Assembly (NCBI RefSeq): GCF_040784935.1
Contig: NZ_CP160680.1
Span: 6,615,802 to 6,679,801, forward strand
DNA: 64,000 bases
From: Lewinella sp. LCG006
GTDB lineage: Bacteria > Bacteroidota > Bacteroidia > Chitinophagales > Saprospiraceae
Direction: 5' to 3'
Part shown: piece by piece, positions 34,957 to 43,617 of the stretch
Numbering within the stretch: the stretch's first letter is position 1
Layout: each line of letters begins with the position of its first letter
Made by a program: the position numbers and the translations under genes
The notes under the pieces: generated by a model
The model's input: the letters and a program-made list of their open reading frames with translations, nothing else
Told to the model about the DNA's origin: nothing
Databases searched by the model: none

Positions 34957-35550
34957 ATGAAGAAATCCTTGCTGGCCCTACTGCCCCTTTTTTGTTCTAC
35001 CATAATTATTGCTCAATCTTACGATCTTGCCGCCGGTGTCCGACTGGGTACAGACTTGGGGATCAGTGCTAAATTGCGCCTTCCTCCCATCGATGAAAAC
35101 TTTACCCTGGAGACCATTCTTCAAACCAGCCTTGAGAGAAACGAAGGCATGCTCACCGTACTAGGAGAACAACATTTTCCGCTTATCACCCGCCGGGTCA
35201 ATCTCTATGCTGGTCTTGGCTTGCACGCCGGCTGGTTGGAAAATGACCCAGATCGCGTAGAAGACTACAAAGCCCCTGCCGGTATCAGTTTCATTGGTGG
35301 TGCTGAAATTAACTTCAAAAACATCAACATCAGCACCGATTTTAAGCCAGCCGTAAATATCAGCGGTGGCGAGAAACGTATGTACAGCCAAACGGCAATC
35401 ACCTTGCGCTACATCCCCTTCAAACGATACGACATTTTTGAATCTCCGCGCGAAAAACGTAAACGTCAACGCCAAAAAGCCCGTGACCAAAGACGCCAGG
35501 ACAGGACTACAAATGGCAAAAAAGATTGGCAATTTTGGAAGAAGGGCTAA
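34957..35550 (+). CDS. Probable outer-membrane beta-barrel protein with basic C-terminal tail
   Basis: 197 residues from ATG 34957, which begins a signal peptide (MKKSLLALLPLFCSTIIIAQ). Alternating strands with Gly/aromatic residues (GVRLGTDLGISAKLRL, RVNLYAGLGLHAGWLEND, ISFIGGAEINFKNINIS, SQTAITLRYIPF) suggest a small eight-stranded barrel. The last 40 residues are very rich in Lys/Arg (EKRKRQRQKARDQRRQDR), unusual after a barrel and presumably periplasmic or surface exposed. No specific family is recognised. The gene follows the solute-binding/OmpA gene but behind a terminator. Confidence 0.7.
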   Translation: MKKSLLALLPLFCSTIIIAQSYDLAAGVRLGTDLGISAKLRLPPIDENFTLETILQTSLERNEGMLTVLGEQHFPLITRRVNLYAGLGLHAGWLENDPDRVEDYKAPAGISFIGGAEINFKNINISTDFKPAVNISGGEKRMYSQTAITLRYIPFKRYDIFESPREKRKRQRQKARDQRRQDRTTNGKKDWQFWKKG

Positions 35551-35564
35551 ACACTCTTGCTTTT

Positions 35565-35643
35565 AGGGCCGTGCCTTCTCCCGTCCCGACTTTTCTAGTC
35601 GGTACTAGGCTGTCCACTGCGCTGCTATCACCCCTCGTCCTCC
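35565..35643. repeat. REP-like intergenic repeat, copy 1 (short)
   Basis: It shares TGCCTTnTCCCGTCCCGAC, TTTTCTAGT, GCTGTC..GCGCTGCT and CCCTCGTCCT blocks, in the same order, with the element at 47036-47220. This copy is degenerate: the hairpin arms seen in the second copy are incomplete. It lies between the outer-membrane protein and the DUF885 gene. Confidence 0.65.
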
Positions 35644-35677
35644 TAATTTAACAATCACAACTATCAAGCCTACCTTT

Positions 35678-37318
35678 ATGAATGTTCATCCAATACCCTA
35701 CACCTTTAAGGTACTCCTGATTAGCTGTTTTTTATTGTCTTCTCTAATAGTACAGGGCCAGCAAACAACAAGCACTTACGAACAACTCACCTCTCTCTTT
35801 ACCGAGTGGCGAGCTTTCGAAACACCTCCTCGGTTGAACGGTGCGCCCGACTATACCGCAGCGACTTTCACCAAACGGCAGCCAGCGTTTAAGGCGCTTC
35901 AGCAAAGACTCCTCTCTATTGATACAAATGGATGGACCATCGCCCAGCAAGTAGATTACCGCATTGTCTGGGCAGAAATGAATGGCTACGATTTCAATCA
36001 CCGCATCCTTCAACCCTGGGCACGTGATCCCGCTTTTTATAAAACAGTATGGACGTACCGTAGTGATGTGCCCGCTCACGAAGGGCCTACCCACCATGCT
36101 ACTACCGAACTTTGGACTTACGATTTCCCGTTGACCGAGGCCGAAAAAATTCGCCTCATCAGCGACCTCCAAGTGATTCCTCCACTAAATGCACAAGCAC
36201 AGAAGAATCTGACGGGAAATGCTCGTGACCTATGGGTCACCGGTATCCGCGATATTCGGGGGCAAAGCATGGTTTTGAACCGCTTGCTGGAACAGGAAGG
36301 CGTGCAAGATCACAACGATTTAGTAAAAGCAATCCAGGCTGCCATCGCATCTACGGATAAGTTGGTCAGCTGGTTGGAAGAGGAAGCCAAGACTAAAACG
36401 GGTCCTTCGGGTATTGGCAAGGAAAACTACACTTGGTACCTAAAAAATGTCCACCTCGTACCCCTGACCTGGGACGACGAGGTCATGATTTTAAAAAGAG
36501 AACTGGCTCGCGCCTGGTCTTCCCTCAAATTGGAAGAGCATCGCAACCGCAATTTACCCCCACTCACCGCCGCAGATAGCCCAGAAGCCTATGCTGCACT
36601 GGCTGAGCTTTCAGCCCAAAGCCTGATGAAGTTTTTAGCGGATGATCAGATAGTGAGTGTCAAAGATTATTTTGAGCCTGCCCTGCGAGAACACCTGGGT
36701 AGCTTTATCCCTAGCGAACAAAGAAACTTCTTTTGGATTACCGCACATTATGATCCACGCCCGCTCTATTCCCATTTCTACCATTGGTTTGAGTTGGCAC
36801 GGATGGAAAAGGAACCCAATACCAGCCCGGTACGGCGAGGACCTTTATTGTACAATATTTTTGATTCTCGGAATGAAGGAATAGCCACTGCCGTAGAAGA
36901 GCTGTTTATGCAAGCTGGCCTCTATGATGATAACCCTCGCGTGCGTGAGATCGTCTACATCATGATCGCTCAGCGTGCAGCACGTGGCTTGGGGTCGCTC
37001 TACGCCCACGCCAACGAGATGACGATGGAAGAAGCGGGCGGCATCCACTCGGAATATACCCCCAGGGGTTGGATGAAAACAGAGAAAGATTTACTCATCT
37101 TTGAGCAACACCTCTACCTTCGCCAACCCGGCTACGGCACCAGCTACATCACAGGTAAGTATTTGGTCGAAAATGCACTGGCCGATTATGCTCGCATCCA
37201 GGAAGCCCAGGGAAATACGTTCGAGTTAAAAAACTTCTTTGACCAACTCAATTCAATTGGTAACATCCCTATTGCTTTAGGTCACTGGCAGATGACGGGA
37301 ATAGATCCGCTGAAATAG
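35678..37318 (+). CDS. DUF885-family exported protein
   Basis: 546 residues with a signal peptide (about 1-27, [14 protein letters not shown]). The C-terminal half is DUF885-like: [35 protein letters not shown] and [18 protein letters not shown]885 proteins are predicted gluzincin-like metallopeptidases with an HExxH-type helix. I do not find that helix here; the nearest region reads [14 protein letters not shown]. The protein may be a non-catalytic or altered member. It is transcribed alone and converges on the TonB receptor gene. Confidence 0.8.
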   Translation: MNVHPIPYTFKVLLISCFLLSSLIVQGQQTTSTYEQLTSLFTEWRAFETPPRLNGAPDYTAATFTKRQPAFKALQQRLLSIDTNGWTIAQQVDYRIVWAEMNGYDFNHRILQPWARDPAFYKTVWTYRSDVPAHEGPTHHATTELWTYDFPLTEAEKIRLISDLQVIPPLNAQAQKNLTGNARDLWVTGIRDIRGQSMVLNRLLEQEGVQDHNDLVKAIQAAIASTDKLVSWLEEEAKTKTGPSGIGKENYTWYLKNVHLVPLTWDDEVMILKRELARAWSSLKLEEHRNRNLPPLTAADSPEAYAALAELSAQSLMKFLADDQIVSVKDYFEPALREHLGSFIPSEQRNFFWITAHYDPRPLYSHFYHWFELARMEKEPNTSPVRRGPLLYNIFDSRNEGIATAVEELFMQAGLYDDNPRVREIVYIMIAQRAARGLGSLYAHANEMTMEEAGGIHSEYTPRGWMKTEKDLLIFEQHLYLRQPGYGTSYITGKYLVENALADYARIQEAQGNTFELKNFFDQLNSIGNIPIALGHWQMTGIDPLK

Positions 37319-37472
37319 CCTCCTGTAAAGCAAAAGACTAAACCGACCTCCCAATCACGCCGTCCTTCCTCCCTGAGACAGGACCGAGCCTCCCTACCCG
37401 GTAGGCTACCTGCCGAGCAGAACCCCTGAAAAACCTTATGTGCCCTTATGAGCCTCATGTGGTTCAAAAAAC
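37319..37472. repeat. Intergenic gap with palindrome and decamer repeats
   Basis: Between convergent DUF885 and TonB-receptor genes. It holds a perfect palindrome CCTACCCGGTAGG (37393-37405) and three near-copies of a CCTTATGTGC-like decamer (37434-37462: CCTTATGTGC, CCTTATGAGC, CCTCATGTGG). No gene is visible. The base composition (GC-rich first part) differs from neighbouring gaps. Confidence 0.55.
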
Positions 37473-40004
37473 CTAAAAATCCATCTTCAAGCGCAAATTG
37501 ATCCGTCGTGAAGTGAGGTAATTCGGGATAGCGTACTGCTGGTTGAAGACGGTCTTCACCCAGGTATTTCCTGCTTGGTTCTGTACCTGAAGGAGGTTAA
37601 AGATTTCCAGATTAAGCCAGGTGGTTTGTGTAAAACGGAGGAAATGATTAGGACGTTTGGCACGGCGTTTTTCATCAAACAGTAAAAAACCAAAGCCAAT
37701 ATCTACCCGGTGGTAAGGGTTGAAGCGGTAAGTGTTGCGGTAGACTTCGTTGTTGCCCAGCAGACCATAAGGTAGGCCACTACCTACTGTGAGATTGAGA
37801 TGCATCTTGATATTCTCATTCGTTTTCAGGTAATCCTGAAAGAACATACTCAACTGCATCAGCCGATCTGTAGGGCGAGGAACATCTTTGACTTCCACAG
37901 CTTCTTCAACGTTCAGTTCCCTGCGCAAGTGCGTGACATCATCCAGGCGCTCGCGTGTCCTTAATAAGGAGAGATTTATCCAGCTTTCAGCACCTGGGAC
38001 AAACTCCCCATTGAGGCGCATATCCAGCCCCATGGCGTACCCTTGTGCGTTATTGAGACCACTGTAACGAATCCTTACATTTTCAATCTCGTAACTCACC
38101 AGGTCCCACAGTTCTTTATAATAAGCTTCGGTAATGAAGCGGAATTTCTTGGGATTGGCTTTGCCCAAATAAAAATCAAGGGTAAAGCCGCCCACAACGT
38201 GAAAGGATTTTTGGGCCAGTAAATCGGTATTGACCTGGCCATTGAAAGCTCTCATCTCGCGGTAGAAAGGTGCCTGGTAGTACAAGCCACTGGCCAGACG
38301 ATAGCTGATATCGCGTTTGCTACCCAGGGGTTTGTACAATAATTGTACACGAGGGGAAATCAAAAGTTCCTGATTCAAATCCCAGTAGTTGGCGCGCACT
38401 CCAGCGGAAAGGCGCAACTCTCCCTTGTCGTCTTTACGCCAGGTATAAGTGTCTTGCAGAAAGCCGGAAAAACGCAAAGAACGCAGTTGGTTACTGGTTT
38501 TCAGGGTAGAGAACAACAAGACCGCCGACGTATCGTAAGGCAAGCTGTAGCCCGCCGAGTCGAGGCGTTCCCACTCATTGATCATATCATCAATCCGTTC
38601 GTGCTGAGCTTTGACGCTGAATTGAAAAAAGTGGGAAGCGTCTACTTCTTCATTGCCTTTCTGTACTTCCAAACCACCTTTGACTTCCGCATTATAAAGC
38701 TGGATATCCAGGAAGTTGCGGATGTATTGCTGTTGCGTGCCTGCACCAAGTTCTGCCAGGACCTCGCCAAAATTATCACTTCCCAGGTTACTATCGATTT
38801 GACGAAGGCTGTAACGCCCGATGACATCAATCCGCTCATTTTCGTCGCTGCGAAAAGAGGAAGCTAAAAACTTAAGAAAAAATGGATTAACACTACGATC
38901 TGGCAAGTAGGTAAGGCTCAAACCTCCCATCTGCGTAGTGAATTCATTGACCTCCTGACCTTCAAAAACGCTGAAGAGCTGCAAGGCCAGGTTGATCAAA
39001 CCAAAACCAGTGCTTCTTTGCGTAGGTTGGAAACGGTAGATACTCTGATTGAAGTTACCAAGCACCCCTAGCTGCCAGTCTCTGCTCAAATCATAGGTCA
39101 CATAAGCCTGGATATCGGTAAAACTAGGGGTATACTCACCGGACACATCTAGTGACCCCAGCAAATACCTCGTATCTTTATAACGGGTGCCGACAAGAAA
39201 ACGTAAGCGGCGATAGGAATCCTTCTTAGGTGCTACACTTCCTTCCAAGTGGGCAGAACCTCCCAGAAAACTTAACCCAACAGAGCCTCTGAGCTCATCG
39301 GGCCGCTTGTATTTGATGTCCAGCACACTCGATAGTTTATCACCATAGCGTGCCTCGAAACCACCGGAGGAAAAGGAAAGATCTCGGATGAGGTCCATGT
39401 TGGCAAAAGTCAGTCCTTCTTGCTGTCCAGCTCGCACCAGTTGAGGGCGGTAGATTTCAAAATCATTGACATACACGAGATTTTCATCGTAATTACCACC
39501 ACGTACGTTGTACTGGCTGCTCAATTCTCCTCCTGTTCCGCTGCTTACGCCCAGTGCGATGTGGGGCAATACACTCTCCAGGTTGCCAGTGGTTGTGGGC
39601 AGCAGTTTGAGTTGTTCCATGTCTTCCCGCACCATACCGCCTTCCTCAATCTTGCTCTCGCGCACGATCACTTCAATTTCACTCTCTGAAGGTGCCAGAT
39701 TGACATCTATCTGCTGGTTTGAACGTGCGGGCAGAGGCCCTAATTCAGTACTCCCCTCCTGGTAACCAATGCGAGAAAATACCAAAACAAACTTTTCATT
39801 AGCGGGTACCACCAAGCTGTAGCGACCATTGCTTGCCGTTTCCGTTGCGGTATTGCTGCCTTTTACATAAACCGTCACTAAATCAATGGCTTGCTCCGAA
39901 ATGGCGTCCGTCACAACACCCGTGACCGTAGCTCTTTCATTTTGTGCAATAAGTCCAAGACTAAGCTGAAAAAATACCAGCGCGGTAAGAAGAATTAATC
40001 GCAT
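37473..40004 (-). CDS. TonB-dependent outer-membrane receptor with carboxypeptidase-like N-terminal domain
   Basis: 843 residues. Signal peptide 1-20 (MRLILLTALVFFQLSLGLIA), then a CarboxypepD_reg-like domain (about 24-105: TVTGVVTDAISEQAIDLVTV). A plug domain follows (about 125-240: LESVLPHIALGVSSGTGGE, SQYNVRGGNYDENLVYVND) and a 22-strand-type barrel ends in strands such as NYLTSRRINLRLKMDF. It should import a TonB-energised ligand across the outer membrane. No SusD partner or substrate-specific genes lie nearby, so the ligand cannot be named. It lies 99 nt downstream of rpe on the same strand. Confidence 0.9.
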   Translation of the reverse strand: MRLILLTALVFFQLSLGLIAQNERATVTGVVTDAISEQAIDLVTVYVKGSNTATETASNGRYSLVVPANEKFVLVFSRIGYQEGSTELGPLPARSNQQIDVNLAPSESEIEVIVRESKIEEGGMVREDMEQLKLLPTTTGNLESVLPHIALGVSSGTGGELSSQYNVRGGNYDENLVYVNDFEIYRPQLVRAGQQEGLTFANMDLIRDLSFSSGGFEARYGDKLSSVLDIKYKRPDELRGSVGLSFLGGSAHLEGSVAPKKDSYRRLRFLVGTRYKDTRYLLGSLDVSGEYTPSFTDIQAYVTYDLSRDWQLGVLGNFNQSIYRFQPTQRSTGFGLINLALQLFSVFEGQEVNEFTTQMGGLSLTYLPDRSVNPFFLKFLASSFRSDENERIDVIGRYSLRQIDSNLGSDNFGEVLAELGAGTQQQYIRNFLDIQLYNAEVKGGLEVQKGNEEVDASHFFQFSVKAQHERIDDMINEWERLDSAGYSLPYDTSAVLLFSTLKTSNQLRSLRFSGFLQDTYTWRKDDKGELRLSAGVRANYWDLNQELLISPRVQLLYKPLGSKRDISYRLASGLYYQAPFYREMRAFNGQVNTDLLAQKSFHVVGGFTLDFYLGKANPKKFRFITEAYYKELWDLVSYEIENVRIRYSGLNNAQGYAMGLDMRLNGEFVPGAESWINLSLLRTRERLDDVTHLRRELNVEEAVEVKDVPRPTDRLMQLSMFFQDYLKTNENIKMHLNLTVGSGLPYGLLGNNEVYRNTYRFNPYHRVDIGFGFLLFDEKRRAKRPNHFLRFTQTTWLNLEIFNLLQVQNQAGNTWVKTVFNQQYAIPNYLTSRRINLRLKMDF

Positions 40005-40103
40005 ATTCCTTTTAGGTAATTACTGAGTAGCCCGAAGAGCAAAAGCACCCCGGCCCCCAAAGGTAGAAAGAGAAAAGCAGAGAAATTGTCTGCTACCAGA
40101 AAA

Positions 40104-40781
40104 CTAGATAAATTTATTCACCTCGTGCCCTACAGCTTTCAATTGCTCAATTGCCTGCTTGGGGTTTGCTGCCTTGAAAACACTGCTCCCAGCTACGAGT
40201 ACATCCGCTCCGGCAGCCAACACTTCCTGCGCATTCTGCAGGCCAATACCTCCATCTACTTCAATCACCGTCTTGGCATTGCGGGTGGTTATCAAATCCT
40301 TCAGCGCCCTGATTTTAGGAATACTTTGGTAGATGAACTTTTGTCCGCCAAAGCCGGGGTTGACAGACATAATCAGTACCAAATCAATGTCCTCAATCAA
40401 GTCCGTAAGCAACGAAACGGGGGTATGAGGATTAAGCGCTACCCCCGCCTTTGCCCCAGTTTCTTTAATTTGCTGAACCGTACGATGCAAGTGGGGACAA
40501 GTTTCGTAATGAACGGTGATCACCTCCGCACCTATTTCACGAAAAGTAGAAATATATTTTTCAGGTTGCTCAATCATCAAGTGAACGTCTAAAGGCTTGG
40601 TTGCCTGACGGTTGATCGCCTCGATGACGGGCATACCGTAAGAAATATTGGGGACAAACTGACCGTCCATCACATCCAAGTGAAACCAATCTGCTAAACT
40701 TTCGTTAACCAAATCAATGGCAGCACCTAAATGGAGAAAGTCTGCTGCTAAAAGTGAAGGGGCTACTAAATGCTTTTTCAT
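40104..40781 (-). CDS. rpe: Ribulose-phosphate 3-epimerase
   Basis: 225 residues, normal length. Signatures: APSLLAADFLHLG, WFHLDVMDGQFVPNISYG with metal-binding His and Asp, LDVHLMIEQPEKYI, MSVNPGFGGQKFI and IEVDGGIGLQNA. It interconverts ribulose-5-phosphate and xylulose-5-phosphate in the pentose phosphate pathway. It is followed on the same strand by the TonB receptor after 99 nt. Confidence 0.95.
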   Translation of the reverse strand: MKKHLVAPSLLAADFLHLGAAIDLVNESLADWFHLDVMDGQFVPNISYGMPVIEAINRQATKPLDVHLMIEQPEKYISTFREIGAEVITVHYETCPHLHRTVQQIKETGAKAGVALNPHTPVSLLTDLIEDIDLVLIMSVNPGFGGQKFIYQSIPKIRALKDLITTRNAKTVIEVDGGIGLQNAQEVLAAGADVLVAGSSVFKAANPKQAIEQLKAVGHEVNKFI

Positions 40782-40824
40782 ATTATGAATTATACGTACA
40801 TTTGCGTTAGAGCCGAAACATAAA

Positions 40825-40855
40825 CAAAAAAAACCGGTTGGAATACCAACCGGTT
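40825..40855 (-). terminator. Terminator of unit copy 1
   Basis: The perfect 10-bp stem AACCGGTTGG / CCAACCGGTT (40855-40832) with a 4-nt loop is followed on the minus strand by an 8-9 nt T run. No ordinary gene lies just upstream on the minus strand. Confidence 0.9.
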
Positions 40856-41150
40856 CGAAAAAAGAGCTTTGAGAGGCTATCTACATACCAAAAAACGAAA
40901 CATCCATTGATGTTCCTAAAACTTCATGAGATTATAATTGATCTTGAAAGACAAATAAGTCATGGGATTATAATTTGTTATTAACAGGTGTTTTTCAACC
41001 TTTTGTAATCATGCTTATTTGTTTGGGCAACTCTCCTTCGAGAATTCAAGAAGCTTTTCACTTCCTCATCAACACCTTTCTTCCTGTTGACAATACAAAT
41101 ATGCAGCAAGAATAAGCCGAGACGAAGTACATTTGAGATTCGTACTGGAT
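40826..41150 (-). repeat. Duplicated 325-nt unit, copy 1
   Basis: It matches 41455-41779 with about 14 substitutions or small indels. The differences cluster at the two ends; a core of about 140 nt (about 40864-41003) is identical. Read on the minus strand, the unit ends in a strong terminator. The core carries a 36-nt-spaced duplicate of ATTATAATC (40938-40930 and 40974-40966), a small hairpin AACATC/GATGTT, and two tiny reading frames. One is 15 codons (MTYLSFKINYNLMKF). The other is 8 codons (MDVSFFGM, 40907-40881), preceded by AGGAAC. I read it as a short RNA or micropeptide transcription unit of unknown role. Confidence 0.75.
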
Positions 41151-41454
41151 TAAAACTAATATCGTCCACAAATACAATCAATTACAAATCAATCATTTAA
41201 ATCAAATTACAATCCACCTCACTGTATTTATAAACCTATTTTTTTGAGATTTCAAGCCTTTATTTTTTTAGAAAAAGCACTTAAAAAGCGATAGTGCCTG
41301 AAATATAGCAACATAAACTGTCTATTTTATTCCCAAAAAATGTAACAAAGCAACTGCCCTTTCGTAAACCACGTTCAGCGAACAGTGCCTACGAAAAGAA
41401 TGGAAGGAAGGATTCGAAAAGATTCGGCTAAGATTTACGCTTGAGCATAAGCAT

Positions 41455-41485
41455 AAAAAAAACCGGCTGGGATTACCAACCGGTT
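41455..41485 (-). terminator. Terminator of unit copy 2
   Basis: The stem 41461-41470/41476-41485 differs from copy 1 by a change that gives a U-G pair in the minus-strand RNA, but would give a C-A mismatch in plus-strand RNA. A T8 run follows on the minus strand. This supports the minus strand as the one transcribed. Confidence 0.88.
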
Positions 41486-41779
41486 TGAAAAAGAGCTTTG
41501 AGAGGCTATCTACATACCAAAAAACGAAACATCCATTGATGTTCCTAAAACTTCATGAGATTATAATTGATCTTGAAAGACAAATAAGTCATGGGATTAT
41601 AATTTGTTATTAACAGGTGTTTTTCAACCTTTCGTAGTCATGCTTATTTGTTTGGGCAACTCTCCTTCGAGAATTCAAGAAGCTTTTCACTTCCTCATCA
41701 ACACCTTTTCTCCTGTTGACAATACAAATATGCGGTAAGAATCAGCTGGGATGAAGTACATTTGAGATTCGTACTGGAT
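41455..41779 (-). repeat. Duplicated 325-nt unit, copy 2
   Basis: Second copy, direct orientation, offset by 629 nt from copy 1. Both tiny frames (15 codons; MDVSFFGM at 41536-41510) are unchanged. The 66-codon frame that crosses copy 1 is broken here by a TGA (41744-41742) and has no start, so that longer frame is not the conserved product. Confidence 0.75.
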
Positions 41780-41961
41780 AAATAAATCCAACACTAAAAA
41801 CCACAAAAACCTGACAATCAAATAAATACATCTAAAAATAGACTAATCGGCTGTAATAAAATCACTACTTTATTGCTATTTTACTCCCTGTTTTTTCGGT
41901 TTTTTTATCAAAAAAAACGAATAATCACTTGAGAGCATCCAATACTACGCCAAAGTTCCAC

Positions 41962-42564
41962 CTACTTTTTTCGAAATTCGTCCCAATCTGCTGGTCGATC
42001 CAGGTCAAATAAACCTTCTGGAAAATCAATAGCTATCAGTTGGTTTTGTTCTCTTTTAATAATTTTCCGAGCGCCTTCCTCTGGCGAGACGCTACCCAAC
42101 TCATCAAACCACACCTTGCCAAATAACGCAGGCACCCCTAATTGTCCGTTTTTATAGCGAGAAGTAAGCATTCCATGATCACCTTCTTTCAATTCATCGA
42201 AAGCTTCCATAAAATTTCGCAATAGTTTTTCATCTAAATAAGGCTGATCGACAACACAAAACAAAATGCCATCCATTGCTCTAAACACCTCTACTCCCAT
42301 GGAAACGGAAGTTCCCATACCGAGTTTCCAATTTTCATTGATGAGTACCTGGAGCGGTAGGTCTTCTATTACTGGTTGAATTAAACCCGCCCGAGCCCCC
42401 AAGACCACAGCTACCGGCTGATGTAATTTCAACAACAATTTAGCCATATGCCGAATTAAGGGCTCTTTCTGGTGAACCAAAAGCTGTTTGGGCATTCCCA
42501 TTCTGCTGGCCTCTCCGGCAGCTAAGAGTACGACACCTAACTTTTTTTCAATGACTGTATTCAT
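41962..42564 (-). CDS. MobA/MocA-like nucleotidyltransferase
   Basis: 200 residues. The GT-A-like nucleotidyltransferase start VVLLAAGEASRMGMPKQLL (LAAGxSxRMGxxK) is intact, with GMGTSVSMGVEVF, FCVVDQPYLDEKL and GVPALFGKVWFDEL further on. This pattern fits the MobA-like/MocA group that transfers CMP or GMP to molybdopterin. No molybdoenzyme or cofactor genes are in the window, so the nucleotide and acceptor are uncertain. Confidence 0.85.
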   Translation of the reverse strand: MNTVIEKKLGVVLLAAGEASRMGMPKQLLVHQKEPLIRHMAKLLLKLHQPVAVVLGARAGLIQPVIEDLPLQVLINENWKLGMGTSVSMGVEVFRAMDGILFCVVDQPYLDEKLLRNFMEAFDELKEGDHGMLTSRYKNGQLGVPALFGKVWFDELGSVSPEEGARKIIKREQNQLIAIDFPEGLFDLDRPADWDEFRKK

Positions 42565-42632
42565 GGCGATAATTTAAGCATTTGATCTAGGAATAAACGA
42601 GTACTCTCCACCTTTGTTTCTAACTTTACACT

Positions 42633-43616
42633 ATGGATCAACGACTTCTAGTTTCACTTCTCCTGTGGGTTGCTTTCAGCACTTCTGCCTTTGCGCAACA
42701 TTCCTGGCAATGGATGACACCATCCGACACCTTGAACAAGCAACGTTTTTGGGGAACGATTGGTGCAGGAGCCATTATTTATAGTGGTGCTGCTTATGGT
42801 TTATACCAGACCTGGTACAAAGATTATGAACTGACCAAATTTAGAACCTTCAATGATGCCCGTGAATGGCAACAAATGGACAAGGCGGGACATTTTCTAA
42901 CCACTTATTCCGAAGCCCGTTGGTTGTACGATGGTGCGCGTTGGACGGGATTAGACAAAAAGCGTTCGCTCTGGTTAGCCGGAGGAATAAGCATGTTTTT
43001 ACAGAGTACCCTTGAAGTCATGGATGGCTATTCAGCCGAATGGGGCTTCTCTTGGTCAGATATGGGATTCAATGCGCTGGGGATGGGCTTATTTGTCACT
43101 CAAGAAAGCTTGTGGGAAGAGCAGCGGATTCTTTTAAAAATTTCCTTCAACCGTCGGCTCCCCTCCTCCACTCCCCTGCTGAGCACCAATGGAGAAGCAA
43201 CGAGTAGCCTCCGAATGCGCCATTTAGAACTTTACGGTTCTTCTATTGCCGAGCGGTTTCTCAAAGACTATAATACGATGACGATTTGGGCCAGCGTAAG
43301 CCCGAAAGCTTTTGCCCCGGAAAGCCGCTGGCCAGCGTGGTTGAATATAGCGGTGGGGTATGGTTCGGAAAATCTCTACGGTGGGTTTTCCAACACTTGG
43401 TCGGATGACCAGGGTAATAGTTTTGTGCTTCCGGAAGCGGACTATCCCCGTTATCGTCAGCTTTATCTCTCTTTTGATATTAATTTAAAGAAAATACCCA
43501 CCAAAAGGCCCCTGCTCAGGTCAGCATTGAGCATTCTGAATGTGATCAAAATTCCTGCTCCAGCATTGCAATGGAATACTTTAGGCCAAGTGAAGTTTCA
43601 CCCCCTCCACTTCTAA
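42633..43616 (+). CDS. DUF2279 exported/membrane protein
   Basis: 327 residues with a signal peptide (MDQRLLVSLLLWVAFSTSAFA). The family core lies at about residues 35-165: FWGTIGAGAIIYSGAAYGLY, WQQMDKAGHFLTTYSEARW, GGISMFLQSTLEVMDGYS and FSWSDMGFNALGMGLFV. Conserved His and acidic residues sit near predicted membrane-associated helices, resembling the YfiM/DUF2279 group of putative outer-membrane lipoproteins. The function is unknown. It is divergent from the MobA-like gene and converges on the AstE-like gene with no gap (1 nt). Confidence 0.85.
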   Translation: MDQRLLVSLLLWVAFSTSAFAQHSWQWMTPSDTLNKQRFWGTIGAGAIIYSGAAYGLYQTWYKDYELTKFRTFNDAREWQQMDKAGHFLTTYSEARWLYDGARWTGLDKKRSLWLAGGISMFLQSTLEVMDGYSAEWGFSWSDMGFNALGMGLFVTQESLWEEQRILLKISFNRRLPSSTPLLSTNGEATSSLRMRHLELYGSSIAERFLKDYNTMTIWASVSPKAFAPESRWPAWLNIAVGYGSENLYGGFSNTWSDDQGNSFVLPEADYPRYRQLYLSFDINLKKIPTKRPLLRSALSILNVIKIPAPALQWNTLGQVKFHPLHF

Positions 43617-43617
43617 T

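Larger units (their letters stand above)
40782..41961. other. 1.2-kb gene-free region between rpe and the MobA-like gene
   Basis: Apart from the two 325-nt units listed separately, the spacer 41151-41454 is AT-rich with one hairpin (41360-41396, TTTCGTA..ACGAAA arms with an inner GTTC-agc-GAAC). The segment 41780-41961 is AT-rich with homopolymer runs. A TACATTTG box occurs on the plus strand at 40797-40804 but leads to no plus-strand gene. No tRNA or ordinary protein gene is visible. Confidence 0.6.

Noticed and set aside
40797-40804. TACATTTG promoter-like box on the plus strand
   Set aside because: It would drive transcription into the duplicated units against the direction supported by their terminators, and no plus-strand gene follows for 1.8 kb.
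40981-41181. 66-codon minus-strand ORF through duplicated unit copy 1
   Set aside because: Its start codon lies outside the duplicated unit, and the matching frame in copy 2 has an in-frame TGA (41744-41742) and two amino-acid changes, while the non-coding core is unchanged.
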